Shown: piece by piece, positions 1-10,086 of the stretch
Layout of the letters: each line of letters begins with the position of its first letter
Position numbering within the stretch: position 1 is the first letter of the stretch
Assembly (NCBI GenBank): GCA_002559145.1
Contig: NTXX01000078.1
Span: forward strand, 71,937-135,936
Source of the DNA: Bacillus sp. AFS006103
GTDB taxonomy: Bacteria > Bacillota > Bacilli > Bacillales > Cytobacillaceae
Direction: 5' to 3'
Length of the DNA stretch: 64,000 nt
Translations under genes and position numbers: made by a program
Notes under the pieces: model-generated
Told to the model about the DNA's origin: nothing
Databases searched by the model: none
What the model saw: the letters and a program-made list of their open reading frames with translations, nothing else

Positions 1-759
1 GATACGGCCAATTGCATCAGTAATAAATTCTGGGTCTTCACCGAATGTACCATATATCCGCTGCCATCTCGGGTCCGTAACAGTATCCGCCATATACATA
101 TATCCTTTTCTTAAACCCACAGCATCCCACTCATCATGAGCAATTTGGGCGAATTGGCTAATAAGGGAGGCATCACCGCCATTTTTGATATCGCCCTTTG
201 CCGCTGCAGCAAGTCCTAGCGTTCCAGGCCATGTGGAAAAAATCCCAGCCGCATCATTCATCCCAAAAATGAATTCTGTATTTTCGTTTCTTGAATTCGA
301 TGCGATTAAACACGGAATACCAAGACGTGACCCCTCACATACTTCATTCATGGTATTCACCCATTCTGCCATTTCAGATGGGCTCCAATTGTCTCTTAGA
401 ATAAAGTGGCGCAAATGCATGTTTTCAATCGTATGCGTTGTACCATATACTTTTGCCAAAGCAAAAATTGTCTCGCCCTTTTCGACAATCCCTTCATCCA
501 ACAAACCATCATGGCTTGTCTTACTCTTATCTTTTTGAGAAAGACCCATTTGGCGAGTATTAATAAGCATCATCCCGACTTTTTCATCAATATTCATCAA
601 TGAGACAAGGTTCTCTGCGCGTTCTCCCGGACTTAAACGCCAGTCCTTATAAGGTTCTAATTTCCCATTGTTATTTAAATCTTTAAATTTTAATCCATCC
701 ACTTCAATGATGTTCTTGACTCTGACTTCTAAGTTCGGTTGTTTATGCTTCTGTTCCAA
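1..759 (-). CDS. Glycoside hydrolase family 3 protein (N-terminal part, cut by window edge)
   Basis: Cytoplasmic-type GH3 beta-glycosidase; the 253 visible codons have no signal peptide. The protein opens with a short linker and a KDWR-type motif typical of Bacillus GH3 enzymes, and the last part shows the family signature GTFGEDP after DPRWQR. The start is a TTG at 759 with GGAGG seven bases upstream (767-771); no ATG is better placed. Substrate (beta-glucoside or beta-xyloside) cannot be told because the nucleophile region lies outside the window. It is the last gene of its strand block; the VOC gene upstream has its own terminator, so it probably has its own promoter. Confidence 0.85.
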   Translation of the reverse strand, partial: MEQKHKQPNLEVRVKNIIEVDGLKFKDLNNNGKLEPYKDWRLSPGERAENLVSLMNIDEKVGMMLINTRQMGLSQKDKSKTSHDGLLDEGIVEKGETIFALAKVYGTTHTIENMHLRHFILRDNWSPSEMAEWVNTMNEVCEGSRLGIPCLIASNSRNENTEFIFGMNDAAGIFSTWPGTLGLAAAAKGDIKNGGDASLISQFAQIAHDEWDAVGLRKGYMYMADTVTDPRWQRIYGTFGEDPEFITDAIGRI

Positions 760-951
760 ATTAATGCCTCCTAAACTTTTTCGAACAAAGTATTAAAAGA
801 TTGATTTTTTAAAAAATTATTTTGGGAAAAGATCTATCTTGATTACTCATCGTTTTATTTTAGCGATAGGGATTCATTTTTACACATATTATTGCTCACA
901 AGTTTTAAAACTTTTTTATAAGTATCGGAAATTCTTTAAAATAAAAGACCG

Positions 952-986
952 TAAAAAAATAGAAAGGCAGATGATTCTACCTTTCT
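952..986 (-). terminator. Rho-independent terminator of the VOC gene
   Basis: On the minus strand a GAAAGG/CCTTTC-type hairpin is followed by a T-run (A-run 952-960 on plus). It lies just past the stop of the VOC gene at 1005. Confidence 0.7.
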
Positions 987-1004
987 CTTGCGATTATGTA
1001 CTAC

Positions 1005-1400
1005 CTATTTTGCATTCGCATCGGGTTGATGAATTCCGATAATATTGCCTTCTGTATCAATATAGTATCCCTGCCAAGCCATACCAGGCAAAGCATATTT
1101 GGCCATTGCGACCTTGCCGCCATTCTCAATAATTTTTGCTTCCGTGACATCGTAATTTTCCACACCCATTGTACATGCAAATCCATTTAAAGGTTGGTTT
1201 GGTTCTGGGGGAGGACCTTGACGTTGCATTAAAGCACCATTGATCCCTGGCTCATTCTCATCGCCGGTCACCGCTCCAAAGTACGGCATACCTGCATATT
1301 CGCTCCAGTCTTGAAATGACCAACCGAATACCTCACCATAAAACTTTTTCGCTCGTTCCATTTCACTCACATGAATTTCAAAATGCACTAATCTTCCCAT
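1005..1400 (-). CDS. VOC family protein (glyoxalase/bleomycin-resistance fold)
   Basis: A 131-residue single-domain VOC protein made of two beta-alpha-beta-beta-beta modules. The first begins HFEIHVSEMERAKKFYGEVFGW, the hallmark opening of this superfamily, and the second ends in a DTEGNIIGIHQ strand carrying the usual acidic metal ligand. The family includes lyases, dioxygenases and drug-binding proteins, so substrate is unknown. It is single, with its own terminator. The start has AGGAGG a few bases upstream (plus strand cctcct near 1407). Confidence 0.85.
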   Translation of the reverse strand: MGRLVHFEIHVSEMERAKKFYGEVFGWSFQDWSEYAGMPYFGAVTGDENEPGINGALMQRQGPPPEPNQPLNGFACTMGVENYDVTEAKIIENGGKVAMAKYALPGMAWQGYYIDTEGNIIGIHQPDANAK

Positions 1401-1539
1401 AATGTCCTCCTATTTTTTCAAGAAAAAACATATCTGTAAAAACATAATGTGTAATTGACTATAATTGTCTATCATTATTATATCAGTAGTGGAATTATAT
1501 TCAATTTTTATCAAAATATAGTACTTGGAATGAAATACT

Positions 1540-4500
1540 TTAATTATTTTGCTCAAGGCATCGATAAACCGCCATCATATCCCGTTTATTTAACTCACGA
1601 ATACGATTGTAAATTGGAATATCAGCAACAGCTTCTGTATACAAGCTTTCAGCAACAACATCCCTAACTTTGCCCGTTAACCATGTTGCTACTGGTATGT
1701 CTTCAACCATTTCCTGGCGGCCTTCAGTATTGATACCACTTGCCTGACAACTCACACATGGTATTGTTAATTTAAACACGCCATCATGGAGATTCTCTTC
1801 TGTAATGACTTTCTTCCCTTTACAGAATCGACATGGATAACTTTTAGTAATTTTATTCATTTGAGTGACTATTTTTTTGTAACCAAATGCTTCATAAACA
1901 TATGTTAGTTTTTTGTATTTTCCATTCGTGAAATACCTATCAATGATAGTTTCCCTTGTTTCATAGATAGTAGAAAAATCACAGATACTTACCTGATTAT
2001 GGATGCTGATGGATTCGATATTGTCTTTAATGCTTCCCCAGAATGGTAAGACATTTTGTAATACCATTTCATAGCCTGTAAAGCTAGCGTGTTCCAATTC
2101 AAACATTTTCAATGCGACTTGTGTTTCCCTTGTCAGCAAGGAGACATCTTCCGTCAAAGTCATATCGCCGCCAACAATAGATTTTAGCTTTACGAGTACA
2201 GGTAACTCACCAACTATTTGTAACACTTGATCGAGTGGCTGATTGATTATTTCACGAATATCTGTGTCACCAAACGTAAGCTGTTTATGATGATTAAGTA
2301 CCGTTCCATGACAAATCGGACAGGTAATCTTTTCTTTTGATGCTTTCATTTTCTCTTTAATCACTGATTTTGAAATGACCATATACCCACCCACGATGGT
2401 ATTAAAGCCTACCCAGGTCCTCTGTGTCTTGCCTGCTTTATCATAGAATGTCTTTTCAAAATATCCGTACCAAAAAATATGCTTTTCCTCTTCTGACATC
2501 TCATTGTAGCTTTTCGTCAGATCAAACCCGAGCTCATTCTTAATTTCCTCAAATAGAAACTCTAATTTTGGATATTGATAATATTTTAATACTTCCATCA
2601 CCTCAGGATAAAATAAGCCATCCCAGAATGGAACGGTTTTGTCCTTAATGACAAGATCTTTATCAAATATATCAATCTTAAGGCGTCCTGAGCATGATGG
2701 ACAATGATTGTCTTGTGAATAGAAATCGAAGCTTCTCGTATCTTTATTGGTCGGATGCGTCGCCACAATATGGTTGATCACACCGCCCAGTTCATAGAGA
2801 AAACTATATTGACTATACAAATGTCTTTCAAAATCTATAGCAATGACAGGTGCAATGGTGTCAGATTCGTATTCGCCGTAAATTAAACGAGCCATTGATG
2901 ATAAGCTTTTTAAGATACCGCCCTTATAGACATTTTCTGCATTTTTAAAATAGGCGATATGGTTTTCTTTTAAATAAGTAATCCCATTTTGCGCTTTGAG
3001 TGTCGAAGTGATATGCGATGGAAGTGCAATATCTTCCTTATTTTTAAGCTGGAAATATTCGTTATGACTGACAACTTCAAGATGAATGACAGGTTCAATC
3101 TTTCTTTTACCAAAATCAACGATAAAATCAGAGCTTTCTAACATATAGGGATTATGTTCAATCATCATGAGAGAAACTGATTCATCATTTAGTATTCCCC
3201 TGGCACTATCAATGAATTGATTTAAAATATTTTGTGATAAACCTTTTGAAGGTTCATCAAAAATGAAAAGTGTATGTGGGTTTCTTGAGTTCGCAAACAA
3301 CTCCGAAACTAAATGAACACATTGAAATTCACCAGTCGATAATGTTTGTGTTTTTCTTTCTAATGTCAAATAACCTAGTCCCAGCTTAATTAGCAAACTC
3401 AACCGTTTATGTGCGATATCTTGATTTGGAAGTTCATCAATAATATCTTCAATCGAACGCTCGAATAGATCATCAATATCTTCACTATATTTTGTAATTT
3501 TCCTTTTAATATCAAGAAATGTCGCAACAGTTGAACGACTAGTAATCGATTGGTTCCGATCTTGCCCGACCATTACTAGTTTGTCTTTGGGATAACGCTT
3601 CTGAAAATCTTTGGCAATACATTCATTGACTAGCGTAGATTTACCACATCCGGATTCACCCGTAACGGTTACAAGTCTATTTTTGGGTATCTGGATTTCA
3701 GCCAGTTGAATATTACGGAAGTAAAGATCTTGAAAATGATAATAATCTGCTGGCACAGTCTGATTTCTTTCCCAAATGATTGGTTTGGGACGTGGTGATT
3801 CTTCTACAATTTCCCCACCATATTTCCCACTGCCGGGGCCAAAGAATACTTGCTCATCCGTTGTATCTAGCACGGTGTCAGAATGATCAATGAACCAAAT
3901 TTGGTTGTTATAGCCTAATTGTTTAATCTGTTCTAAAATTTTCAATAGTGTTTGGTGATCCAGACCAACCGAGATTTCATCAATAATAATTACGGTATTT
4001 TCACTGGTTGCCATGAATTCTGCTAAGTAAAGTCGCGTTAATTCTCCACCAGATAATGTTCCCATGATTCGATTTAATGTTAAGTAGCCAATATTCATAT
4101 TGATGATATTTTTGAGAATATGCTGTTTCGCTTCGCTACTATGTAAAACTTCTGCTAGTGATAAAATAGATTCCATGCTTAAGTTGTTGATATCGGAAAT
4201 ACGATGGGGTTGATCAAATAATTCAATACTATATTGTTCAACTTCTTGATTATAGCGCTTTCCCTTACACTTTTTACATTCGACATTTTTAGTAGTACCG
4301 CGTCCTTTACAATCCGGACACCAGCCTAATGGATTATTAAATGAAAAAACTTCTGGAGAAAGATTATATTTTTCAGCAAGAGCCACACGAATCTCTGTAA
4401 ATACGCCAGTATGTGTGCCAATTGTTGAACGCGGATTGGAAGAAATAGATGATCTTCCCAGAAAAAGCACAAGTGGCATTTCTTCCATTTTGATAGCACT

Positions 4501-4710
4501 AAAATTGGTTTCCATTATATTAGGAAACAAATACTGATAATCAGCCTTTGGCAATAAGGAAACGAGACGCTTCTTGGATTCTTCCCCAATGGTTTGACAA
4601 AAAGTTGTTTTACCAGATCCGGACAAACCAGCAATTCCTAACGATTGATCAGCCGGAAGTGCTGCATCTAATTTGTTAATATTGTTCGCAATTAATTGAT
4701 TTATTTTCAT
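1540..4710 (-). CDS. UvrA-like ABC ATPase with long C-terminal zinc-motif extension
   Basis: A soluble UvrA-class double ABC protein, about 1056 residues from the ATG at 4710, chosen because GGGGAGGAGAG lies directly upstream (the longer frame to 4749 has no such site). ABC 1: P-loop GLSGSGKTT, a CPDCKGRG...CKKC zinc motif, signature LSGGELTRL and Walker B VIIIDEIS. ABC 2: GESGCGKST, a degenerate signature LSTGEFQC and FIFDEPS. Then come about 500 more residues with CPSC, CPIC and CRFC...CVSC motifs resembling a further UvrA zinc/insertion module. Canonical UvrA is about 950 residues, and DrrC-type resistance paralogues are shorter. It is a paralogue, not the housekeeping uvrA (no uvrB beside it); role in drug or DNA-damage tolerance is inference. 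Confidence 0.8.
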   Translation of the reverse strand: MKINQLIANNINKLDAALPADQSLGIAGLSGSGKTTFCQTIGEESKKRLVSLLPKADYQYLFPNIMETNFSAIKMEEMPLVLFLGRSSISSNPRSTIGTHTGVFTEIRVALAEKYNLSPEVFSFNNPLGWCPDCKGRGTTKNVECKKCKGKRYNQEVEQYSIELFDQPHRISDINNLSMESILSLAEVLHSSEAKQHILKNIINMNIGYLTLNRIMGTLSGGELTRLYLAEFMATSENTVIIIDEISVGLDHQTLLKILEQIKQLGYNNQIWFIDHSDTVLDTTDEQVFFGPGSGKYGGEIVEESPRPKPIIWERNQTVPADYYHFQDLYFRNIQLAEIQIPKNRLVTVTGESGCGKSTLVNECIAKDFQKRYPKDKLVMVGQDRNQSITSRSTVATFLDIKRKITKYSEDIDDLFERSIEDIIDELPNQDIAHKRLSLLIKLGLGYLTLERKTQTLSTGEFQCVHLVSELFANSRNPHTLFIFDEPSKGLSQNILNQFIDSARGILNDESVSLMMIEHNPYMLESSDFIVDFGKRKIEPVIHLEVVSHNEYFQLKNKEDIALPSHITSTLKAQNGITYLKENHIAYFKNAENVYKGGILKSLSSMARLIYGEYESDTIAPVIAIDFERHLYSQYSFLYELGGVINHIVATHPTNKDTRSFDFYSQDNHCPSCSGRLKIDIFDKDLVIKDKTVPFWDGLFYPEVMEVLKYYQYPKLEFLFEEIKNELGFDLTKSYNEMSEEEKHIFWYGYFEKTFYDKAGKTQRTWVGFNTIVGGYMVISKSVIKEKMKASKEKITCPICHGTVLNHHKQLTFGDTDIREIINQPLDQVLQIVGELPVLVKLKSIVGGDMTLTEDVSLLTRETQVALKMFELEHASFTGYEMVLQNVLPFWGSIKDNIESISIHNQVSICDFSTIYETRETIIDRYFTNGKYKKLTYVYEAFGYKKIVTQMNKITKSYPCRFCKGKKVITEENLHDGVFKLTIPCVSCQASGINTEGRQEMVEDIPVATWLTGKVRDVVAESLYTEAVADIPIYNRIRELNKRDMMAVYRCLEQNN

Positions 4711-4762
4711 AGCGCTCTCCTCCCCATTCTCTAACTCTAGTATTGCCATGTTAGTACAACTT

Positions 4763-4795
4763 AAAAAGTACCACTAATATAATTAGCGGTACTTT
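4763..4795 (-). terminator. Terminator of the DUF4256 gene
   Basis: Stem AAAGTACC/GGTACTTT with the middle also largely paired, followed on the minus strand by TTTTT. Confidence 0.65.
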
Positions 4796-4857
4796 AAAAT
4801 CATTTTATACCTTTGGAAAATCCAGCTTGGCAAATACCACTCTTTTCCAACCAAAAT

Positions 4858-5424
4858 TTAGACTCTTAGCGAACCTCGGAAACCCCTGGCAGCATAGTAG
4901 GATTCTGCTCCATTATGGTACACAAAGACAGTGTCGTAGCGACGATCACAAAAGATAGCCCCACCTAGTTTTCTAATATTATCAGGCGTTCTCACCCAGC
5001 TTGATGTTTTAGTATCGAATTTTCCTAGTCTTTGCATTTCCCGGTATTGTTCTTCCGTTAAAATCTCAATACCCATGTCAGCAGCCATATCTAAAGCGTT
5101 GTTTTTTGGTTTGTGTTCTTTCCTTGACTCCAGTGCATCACGATCATAACAAACACTTCTTCGGCCTTTAGGACTTTCCGCTGAACAATCATAAAAAATG
5201 TATTCGCCCTCCTGTTTATCATGATCGATAACATCCGGTTCACCGCCTGTTCTTTCCATTTCACAAAGCGACCACAGTTTTTCAGTATTTGTTTCTAGCC
5301 TTGCTTGTACATTAGCCCATTCAAGGTCTTTATGGCGATCCATGTTTTTCTCAAAACGGGCTTTTAATATTCTAAGTATTTCTTCATGTTGTTCTGGTGA
5401 CAACATCCTTTTTTCATTGTTCAT
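4858..5424 (-). CDS. DUF4256 domain-containing protein
   Basis: A 188-residue soluble protein that matches the DUF4256 family over its whole length: an N-terminal helix with HEEILRILKARFEKNM, a central EGEYIFYDCSAESPKGRRS segment and a C-terminal GGAIFCDRRYDTVFVYHNGAESYY block. The family is common in Bacilli and many other bacteria but its function is not known. AGGAGG lies upstream of the ATG. Single gene with its own terminator. Confidence 0.85.
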   Translation of the reverse strand: MNNEKRMLSPEQHEEILRILKARFEKNMDRHKDLEWANVQARLETNTEKLWSLCEMERTGGEPDVIDHDKQEGEYIFYDCSAESPKGRRSVCYDRDALESRKEHKPKNNALDMAADMGIEILTEEQYREMQRLGKFDTKTSSWVRTPDNIRKLGGAIFCDRRYDTVFVYHNGAESYYAARGFRGSLRV

Positions 5425-5446
5425 ACTAAACCTCCTATAGATTTAC

Positions 5447-5467
5447 GGTGCCTGACACGGCCCGAAG
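5447..5467. repeat. Dispersed GCCTGTCAC..CCCGAA repeat, copy 1
   Basis: Reads GGTGCCTGACACGGCCCGAAG. Related sequences lie at 17675-17697 and 23617-23640. This kind of GGTGCCTGTCAC motif is scattered between genes in many Bacillus genomes. Confidence 0.5.
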
Positions 5468-5529
5468 TTTGATTATGTTTAATAACATTATATCCAATTA
5501 GTTTGCGAGAATATCAAACTTAGACGGAG

Positions 5530-5567
5530 AAAAAAACGAAAGGGAGTGGGCACAAGCTCCACTCCCT
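5530..5567 (-). terminator. Terminator of the LysM/VanY gene
   Basis: GGGAGTGG/CCACTCCC stem, followed on the minus strand by TTTCGTTTTTT. Confidence 0.8.
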
Positions 5568-5607
5568 CTTTTAGCTTCGTATTTTAAAACAATCAGTTTT
5601 GAACACC

Positions 5608-6774
5608 TTATCTATAAATAGAATTCATTCGATTAATAGGAAGTTGACCGAGATACTCTTCCAAGGTTATGTTTTGACTAGCTATTTCCTTTGCTGCCTC
5701 TTTTCCTACATAACGAATATGCCAAGGCTCATATTGATACCCCGTGATACTTTCTTTTCCTTTTGGAAATCGTATAATAAAACCAAAATTAGGTGCGTTT
5801 TGTACTAACCACTTTCCTTCTTTTGTATCACCAAGGGATTGGCTGAGAGAATTACCTACTGATGGACTGGAAATATCTATGCTTAAGCCCGTTTGATGTT
5901 CGCTTTCGCCAGGTCGAGCACTAACCTGATTGGCGTTGGGATTCGCTTTTATATTTCTTGAGAAAAGATCAACTTGATAGTCGTAAGAACGGTAGCCCGA
6001 AACACCAGTTAAATTGATATTGTCCCTCTCCGCTTTAGCGAATAGAGCCTCAACCGCCTTAGCCGCTTCTGGTTGCATCAGTTTTTGTTGTCGGAATTCC
6101 GAAAAGTAAAATGGAATATCTGTTACAGTTAAATTTTTAGGGACATATGATGGAAGAAGAGCATTAAATTTATTTACTAACACCATTATATTGTCGGGAT
6201 TTTGTACTACTTTATAGTTTGAAGATATAAGCTTTTGTAAAATTTCTTTTGTTTTGGGTCCATATACGCCATCAGCAACTAATACTTCCGGGTATTTTTT
6301 TTGTAAATCCAAGATAATATTTGAAGTTATAGGACCATAGACACCGTCCGGTTGAATATTAAAACCCATAGATACCAATGCCTGCTGTATTATTACTACA
6401 TTGGGACCATGGCTTCCAATACCGAATACTCCCTCCGGCAGGGTTATTCCAAGTGGTGCAGGGATTAATAATGTTTGTCCTGGATAAATTAAATCACTTG
6501 TTAAATGGTTTGCATTCTTTAAATTCTGCACAGTAGTATTAAATTTATTAGCAATTGTATATAAGTAATCTCCTGGTTTAACAACGTAAGATATAGCTTC
6601 TGGAATAGTTAACGATTGTCCAGGATATATTGAATCGCTTATTAAATGGTTTGCATTCTTTATATTTTGAATGGTTGTATTAAATCTTTTTGCAATTGAA
6701 TACAGCGTATCTCCCTTTTGCACAACATAATTTATGGTTCGATACCCTGCAGTCCAAGTGTTATTCCAAAACAC
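5608..6774 (-). CDS. LysM-LysM-PG-binding-VanY family peptidase (M15B)
   Basis: Peptidoglycan-binding D,D-carboxypeptidase/endopeptidase. Two LysM repeats (NYVVQKGDTLYSIA and SYVVKPGDYLYTIA, about residues 16-105) are followed by a peptidoglycan-binding-1 domain (about 118-190) and a VanY/M15 catalytic domain with the zinc motifs SGYRSYDYQ, SEHQTGLSIDIS and EPWHIRY. No classical signal peptide is visible, so it may act in spores or leave the cell by another route; this is inference. An upstream in-frame GTG at 6783 overlaps the AAGGGAG ribosome site, so the GTG at 6774, eight bases after that site, is preferred. Single gene. Confidence 0.85.
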   Translation of the reverse strand: MFWNNTWTAGYRTINYVVQKGDTLYSIAKRFNTTIQNIKNANHLISDSIYPGQSLTIPEAISYVVKPGDYLYTIANKFNTTVQNLKNANHLTSDLIYPGQTLLIPAPLGITLPEGVFGIGSHGPNVVIIQQALVSMGFNIQPDGVYGPITSNIILDLQKKYPEVLVADGVYGPKTKEILQKLISSNYKVVQNPDNIMVLVNKFNALLPSYVPKNLTVTDIPFYFSEFRQQKLMQPEAAKAVEALFAKAERDNINLTGVSGYRSYDYQVDLFSRNIKANPNANQVSARPGESEHQTGLSIDISSPSVGNSLSQSLGDTKEGKWLVQNAPNFGFIIRFPKGKESITGYQYEPWHIRYVGKEAAKEIASQNITLEEYLGQLPINRMNSIYR

Positions 6775-6887
6775 ATACCTCACTCCCTTAATAAATCCTA
6801 CATAATAAGGTATGTATAATAAATGAGGGAGTGTTAAATTATTGGGATCCTCTTTGTAGCACAGAAAATCAATGTGTATATCAAAAA

Positions 6888-8477
6888 CTAAACTTCAATC
6901 TCCATTAACGCTTCTGCGCATTTTATCCCGTCAACAGCACTTGACGTGATCCCGCCAGCATAACCTGCACCTTCACCACAAGGGTATAACCCTTTGATGT
7001 TCGTCTCAAATGTCAGCGGATTTCGCTTAATTGTAACTGGTGATGAACTTCGGCTTTCGACAGCTGATAAAACGGCATCATGTTTGATAAAGCCCGCAAG
7101 TTTTTTATCCATGACTCGCAACCCGTCTTTTAAACTATCAACGATAAAATCATCAAGACATTCTCTTAGGTCCGTTGGTGTAACCCCCGGGGTATAAGTT
7201 GGGATAATATCGCCAAGTTGTTTACTACCCTTATTTTCTAAAAAGTCGCCGACCAATTGTACTGGTGCAAAATAATTACTGCCACCAAGTTCAAAAGCTT
7301 TTCGCTCCAGTTTTCTTTGAAACTCTATAGCCCCCAAGATATCTCCATTAAAATCATTTGGTGTGATAGAAACAAGCAAGGCACTGTTCGCATTTTCACC
7401 ACTTCTTGCGCTATAGCTCATACCATTTGTAACTACAGCATTTTTCTCCGATGCGGCAGCAACAACATGACCTCCAGGGCACATACAAAACGTGTAAACA
7501 CCACGTCCATTGGGAAGATGGGCATTCAACTTATACTCAGAAGCACCAAGAAGTGGATTATTTGCAAAGCTACCGAATTGCTGTAAATCGATGTCTTTTT
7601 GGTGATGTTCAATACGCACACCTACAGCAAAAGGCTTCGGTATCATGTCTACACCTAAATCCTTTAACATATAAAAAGTGTCTCGAGCACTATGCCCAAT
7701 CGCCAATACCACCGCATCGGTTTCTATTGTCTCAGACTCTCCTAGTCTTTCTAGCAGCACGCCTCTAACTACACCATTTTCGATAATAAGTTCCTTCATT
7801 TTCGTTTCGAAACGCACTTCCCCACCCAGTCGTTCGATTTTTTTACGAATATTTCTAACAACATTTATCAAAATATCCGTTCCAATATGGGGCTTTGATA
7901 AATAAGCGATCTTACTAGGAGCACCCGCTTCTATGAATTCCTTTAATATTTTTGGAATTCTAGTATTTTTTACCCCTGTTGTTAATTTCCCATCTGAAAA
8001 TGTTCCTGCTCCACCTTCACCAAATTGGACATTACTACTCGATTCAAGTTCGCCGTCTTTCCAAAATTTATCAACAGCCATTTTTCTTCGATCGACATCC
8101 ATTCCCTGCTCTACTACAATTGGGTTTAATCCATGTTCTGCTAATACTAAGGCACAGAAAAGACCAGCAGGTCCACTGCCTACTACTACAGGACGGGTGG
8201 TCTTTTGTTTTTTCTTGATCACATACTCTGATGGTTCAAAGGAAGAAACATTTTTTATTCCTACATACAATTTCTCGTTTTCAATTTCAACATCAACTGA
8301 ATAAACAAGCTGAACATTATTTTTTTCCCTGGCATCAATCGACTTCTTAGATATACTGAAAGACGATATTTTCTCCTGTTTGACCTTAAGTATTTTTTTG
8401 ACTTTTTGAGCTAAAAGTTCCTTTTCCTTACTTGGGTCAAAATCAGCACGAAGCTTAATATTACTTATTCTTAACAT
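6888..8477 (-). CDS. NAD(P)/FAD-dependent oxidoreductase (COG2509-type)
   Basis: About 529 residues. N-terminal domain of about 95 residues, then a Rossmann FAD site VVGSGPAGLFCALVLAEHG, a central substrate/FAD region with GEGGAGTFSDGKL, and the closing PCGEGAGYAGGITSSAVDG segment that binds FAD. This is the uncharacterised FAD-dependent dehydrogenase family widespread in Firmicutes; no substrate is known. The ATG at 8477 is favoured over the one at 8489 because AGGATGG lies eight bases before it, whereas the earlier ATG has no space for a ribosome site. Confidence 0.85.
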   Translation of the reverse strand: MLRISNIKLRADFDPSKEKELLAQKVKKILKVKQEKISSFSISKKSIDAREKNNVQLVYSVDVEIENEKLYVGIKNVSSFEPSEYVIKKKQKTTRPVVVGSGPAGLFCALVLAEHGLNPIVVEQGMDVDRRKMAVDKFWKDGELESSSNVQFGEGGAGTFSDGKLTTGVKNTRIPKILKEFIEAGAPSKIAYLSKPHIGTDILINVVRNIRKKIERLGGEVRFETKMKELIIENGVVRGVLLERLGESETIETDAVVLAIGHSARDTFYMLKDLGVDMIPKPFAVGVRIEHHQKDIDLQQFGSFANNPLLGASEYKLNAHLPNGRGVYTFCMCPGGHVVAAASEKNAVVTNGMSYSARSGENANSALLVSITPNDFNGDILGAIEFQRKLERKAFELGGSNYFAPVQLVGDFLENKGSKQLGDIIPTYTPGVTPTDLRECLDDFIVDSLKDGLRVMDKKLAGFIKHDAVLSAVESRSSSPVTIKRNPLTFETNIKGLYPCGEGAGYAGGITSSAVDGIKCAEALMEIEV

Positions 8478-8536
8478 GTCATATTCCATCCTAAATTTAT
8501 TTTTGCAGCTTTTAATATATCACTGTCCCCGTCCCA

Positions 8537-9499
8537 TCAACATTCTTTTCCAAAGTTATCAAGCAATGCGCGCACTTCATCTGTTGATTTCGTGTTCATC
8601 AATTGATTTCTTAATCCACCAGCTCCAGGAAATCCTTTGACATAAATTTTGAAAAAGCGATGAAGCCCTGTGATGGAACGTGGCAGTACTTCCGCATATT
8701 GATCCTGAAGATCAAGCTGCAGTCTTAAAAGATCAAGGTATTCTTTACTGCTATGCTCTTTTGGCTCTTTTTCAAAAGCAAAAGGGTTTTTAAAAATACC
8801 TCGACCGATCATAACGCCATCAATACCATATTGTTCAGCAAGCTGCAGCCCAGTTTGACGGTCAGGAATGTCTCCATTGATCGTTAACAACGTATTTGGT
8901 GCAATACGATCACGTAATTTTTTGATTTCGGGAATTAGCTCCCAATGCGCATCTACTTGGCTCATTTCCTTTCTTGTACGTAAATGAATAGAAAGGTTCG
9001 CAATATCCTGTTTTAAAATATGCGCTAGCCATTCCTCCCACTCAGTTATATCCTTATCGCCAAGTCGTGTTTTCACACTGACAGGCAGTCCGCCCGCTTT
9101 TGCTGCTTGAATAAGTTCTGCCGCAACGTCTGGACGCAGAATAAGGCCACTCCCCTTCCCTCTCGATGCCACATTTGGTACAGGGCAGCCCATATTAATA
9201 TCGATGCCTTTAAATCCTAGTTCTGCCATGCCAATACTCATTTGACGGAAATATTCGGGATTATCCCCCCAAATATGTGCCACGATTGGCTGTTCATCTT
9301 CTGTAAAAGTCAAACGGCCACGCACACTTTTTATGCCCTCTGGATGACAATAGCTATCCGAGTTGGTAAACTCTGTGAAAAATACATCCGGTCGACCTGC
9401 TTCACTTACTACATGACGAAAAACAACATCTGTTACATCTTCCATTGGTGCTAGTATAAAAAAAGGTCGTGGTAAATCACGCCAAAAGTTTTCTTTCAT
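8537..9499 (-). CDS. tRNA-dihydrouridine synthase (Dus family)
   Basis: FMN enzyme that reduces uridine in the tRNA D-loop. About 320 residues from the ATG at 9499: the TIM barrel opens with FFILAPMEDVTDVVFR, has the catalytic-cysteine motif NMGCPVPNV followed by KGSGLI, the KTRLG flavin-phosphate motif and GVMIGRGIFKNPF near the end, then a helical C-terminal domain. The longer reading frame to 9604 adds 35 residues that do not look like the family. The best ribosome site, GGAGG, lies 13 bases before the ATG, which is rather far. Paralogue class (DusB/DusC) cannot be fixed by eye. Confidence 0.9.
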   Translation of the reverse strand: MKENFWRDLPRPFFILAPMEDVTDVVFRHVVSEAGRPDVFFTEFTNSDSYCHPEGIKSVRGRLTFTEDEQPIVAHIWGDNPEYFRQMSIGMAELGFKGIDINMGCPVPNVASRGKGSGLILRPDVAAELIQAAKAGGLPVSVKTRLGDKDITEWEEWLAHILKQDIANLSIHLRTRKEMSQVDAHWELIPEIKKLRDRIAPNTLLTINGDIPDRQTGLQLAEQYGIDGVMIGRGIFKNPFAFEKEPKEHSSKEYLDLLRLQLDLQDQYAEVLPRSITGLHRFFKIYVKGFPGAGGLRNQLMNTKSTDEVRALLDNFGKEC

Positions 9500-9604
9500 A
9501 GTAAATTCAAATCCTCCATTATGAGATACCAGGGCACCCCTTCTCCCAAAATTAAAAAAGCCGAAAGTCCTTGCTACCTTTACACTTATACCATGTTTTA
9601 GCAC

Positions 9605-10086
9605 TTTATATCAATCGGTTCGGGATGTATATTATCACCAATTTCCTTCTTTATGCCCACACCATCCGAATTCTTGCAAAATATATATAGGTTAGCTAGA
9701 TTTACATACAAAATAAACCAGTCTTAAAGACTGGGCTAGATCGGTTTAATTTAGATTAAAACTACAGGTGTAGAGTGTAGGTGGACTCTTGATATAAAAA
9801 AAGTTCAAGCTAGAACGGAACCAATTCTTTCATTTTTTGTACAGTTATTCCCACATGCAAATCACTCATACCTTCCCTACAGTTTCGGTTGTATAATAGA
9901 CCTTTACCCAATTGTTAGATGTTCAAGTAAATATAATTCAATAATCTCATAGTATTAAGATGGGGCAGAATTCAATTTAGCCCAAAAATCGAATGACATT
10001 TTTCACAAAAAATTACTTCAATATAGAAAAAACAGCTAAAATCTAGTAAGATATCCACATGTGACATTAGATAAGGGGTTAAAAAA
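9605..10086. other. Intergenic region with a small orphan hairpin
   Basis: No reading frame with a ribosome site was found. The hairpin CCAGTCTTAAAGACTGG at 9718-9734 recurs almost exactly at 16849-16866. The ABC-F gene has AAGGGG eight bases before its ATG; its promoter could not be placed with confidence. Confidence 0.4.

Noticed and set aside
1005..1400. VOC gene as a known fosfomycin or bleomycin resistance gene
   Set aside because: It has only the general VOC fold; the specific residues of FosA/FosB or Ble proteins are not seen.
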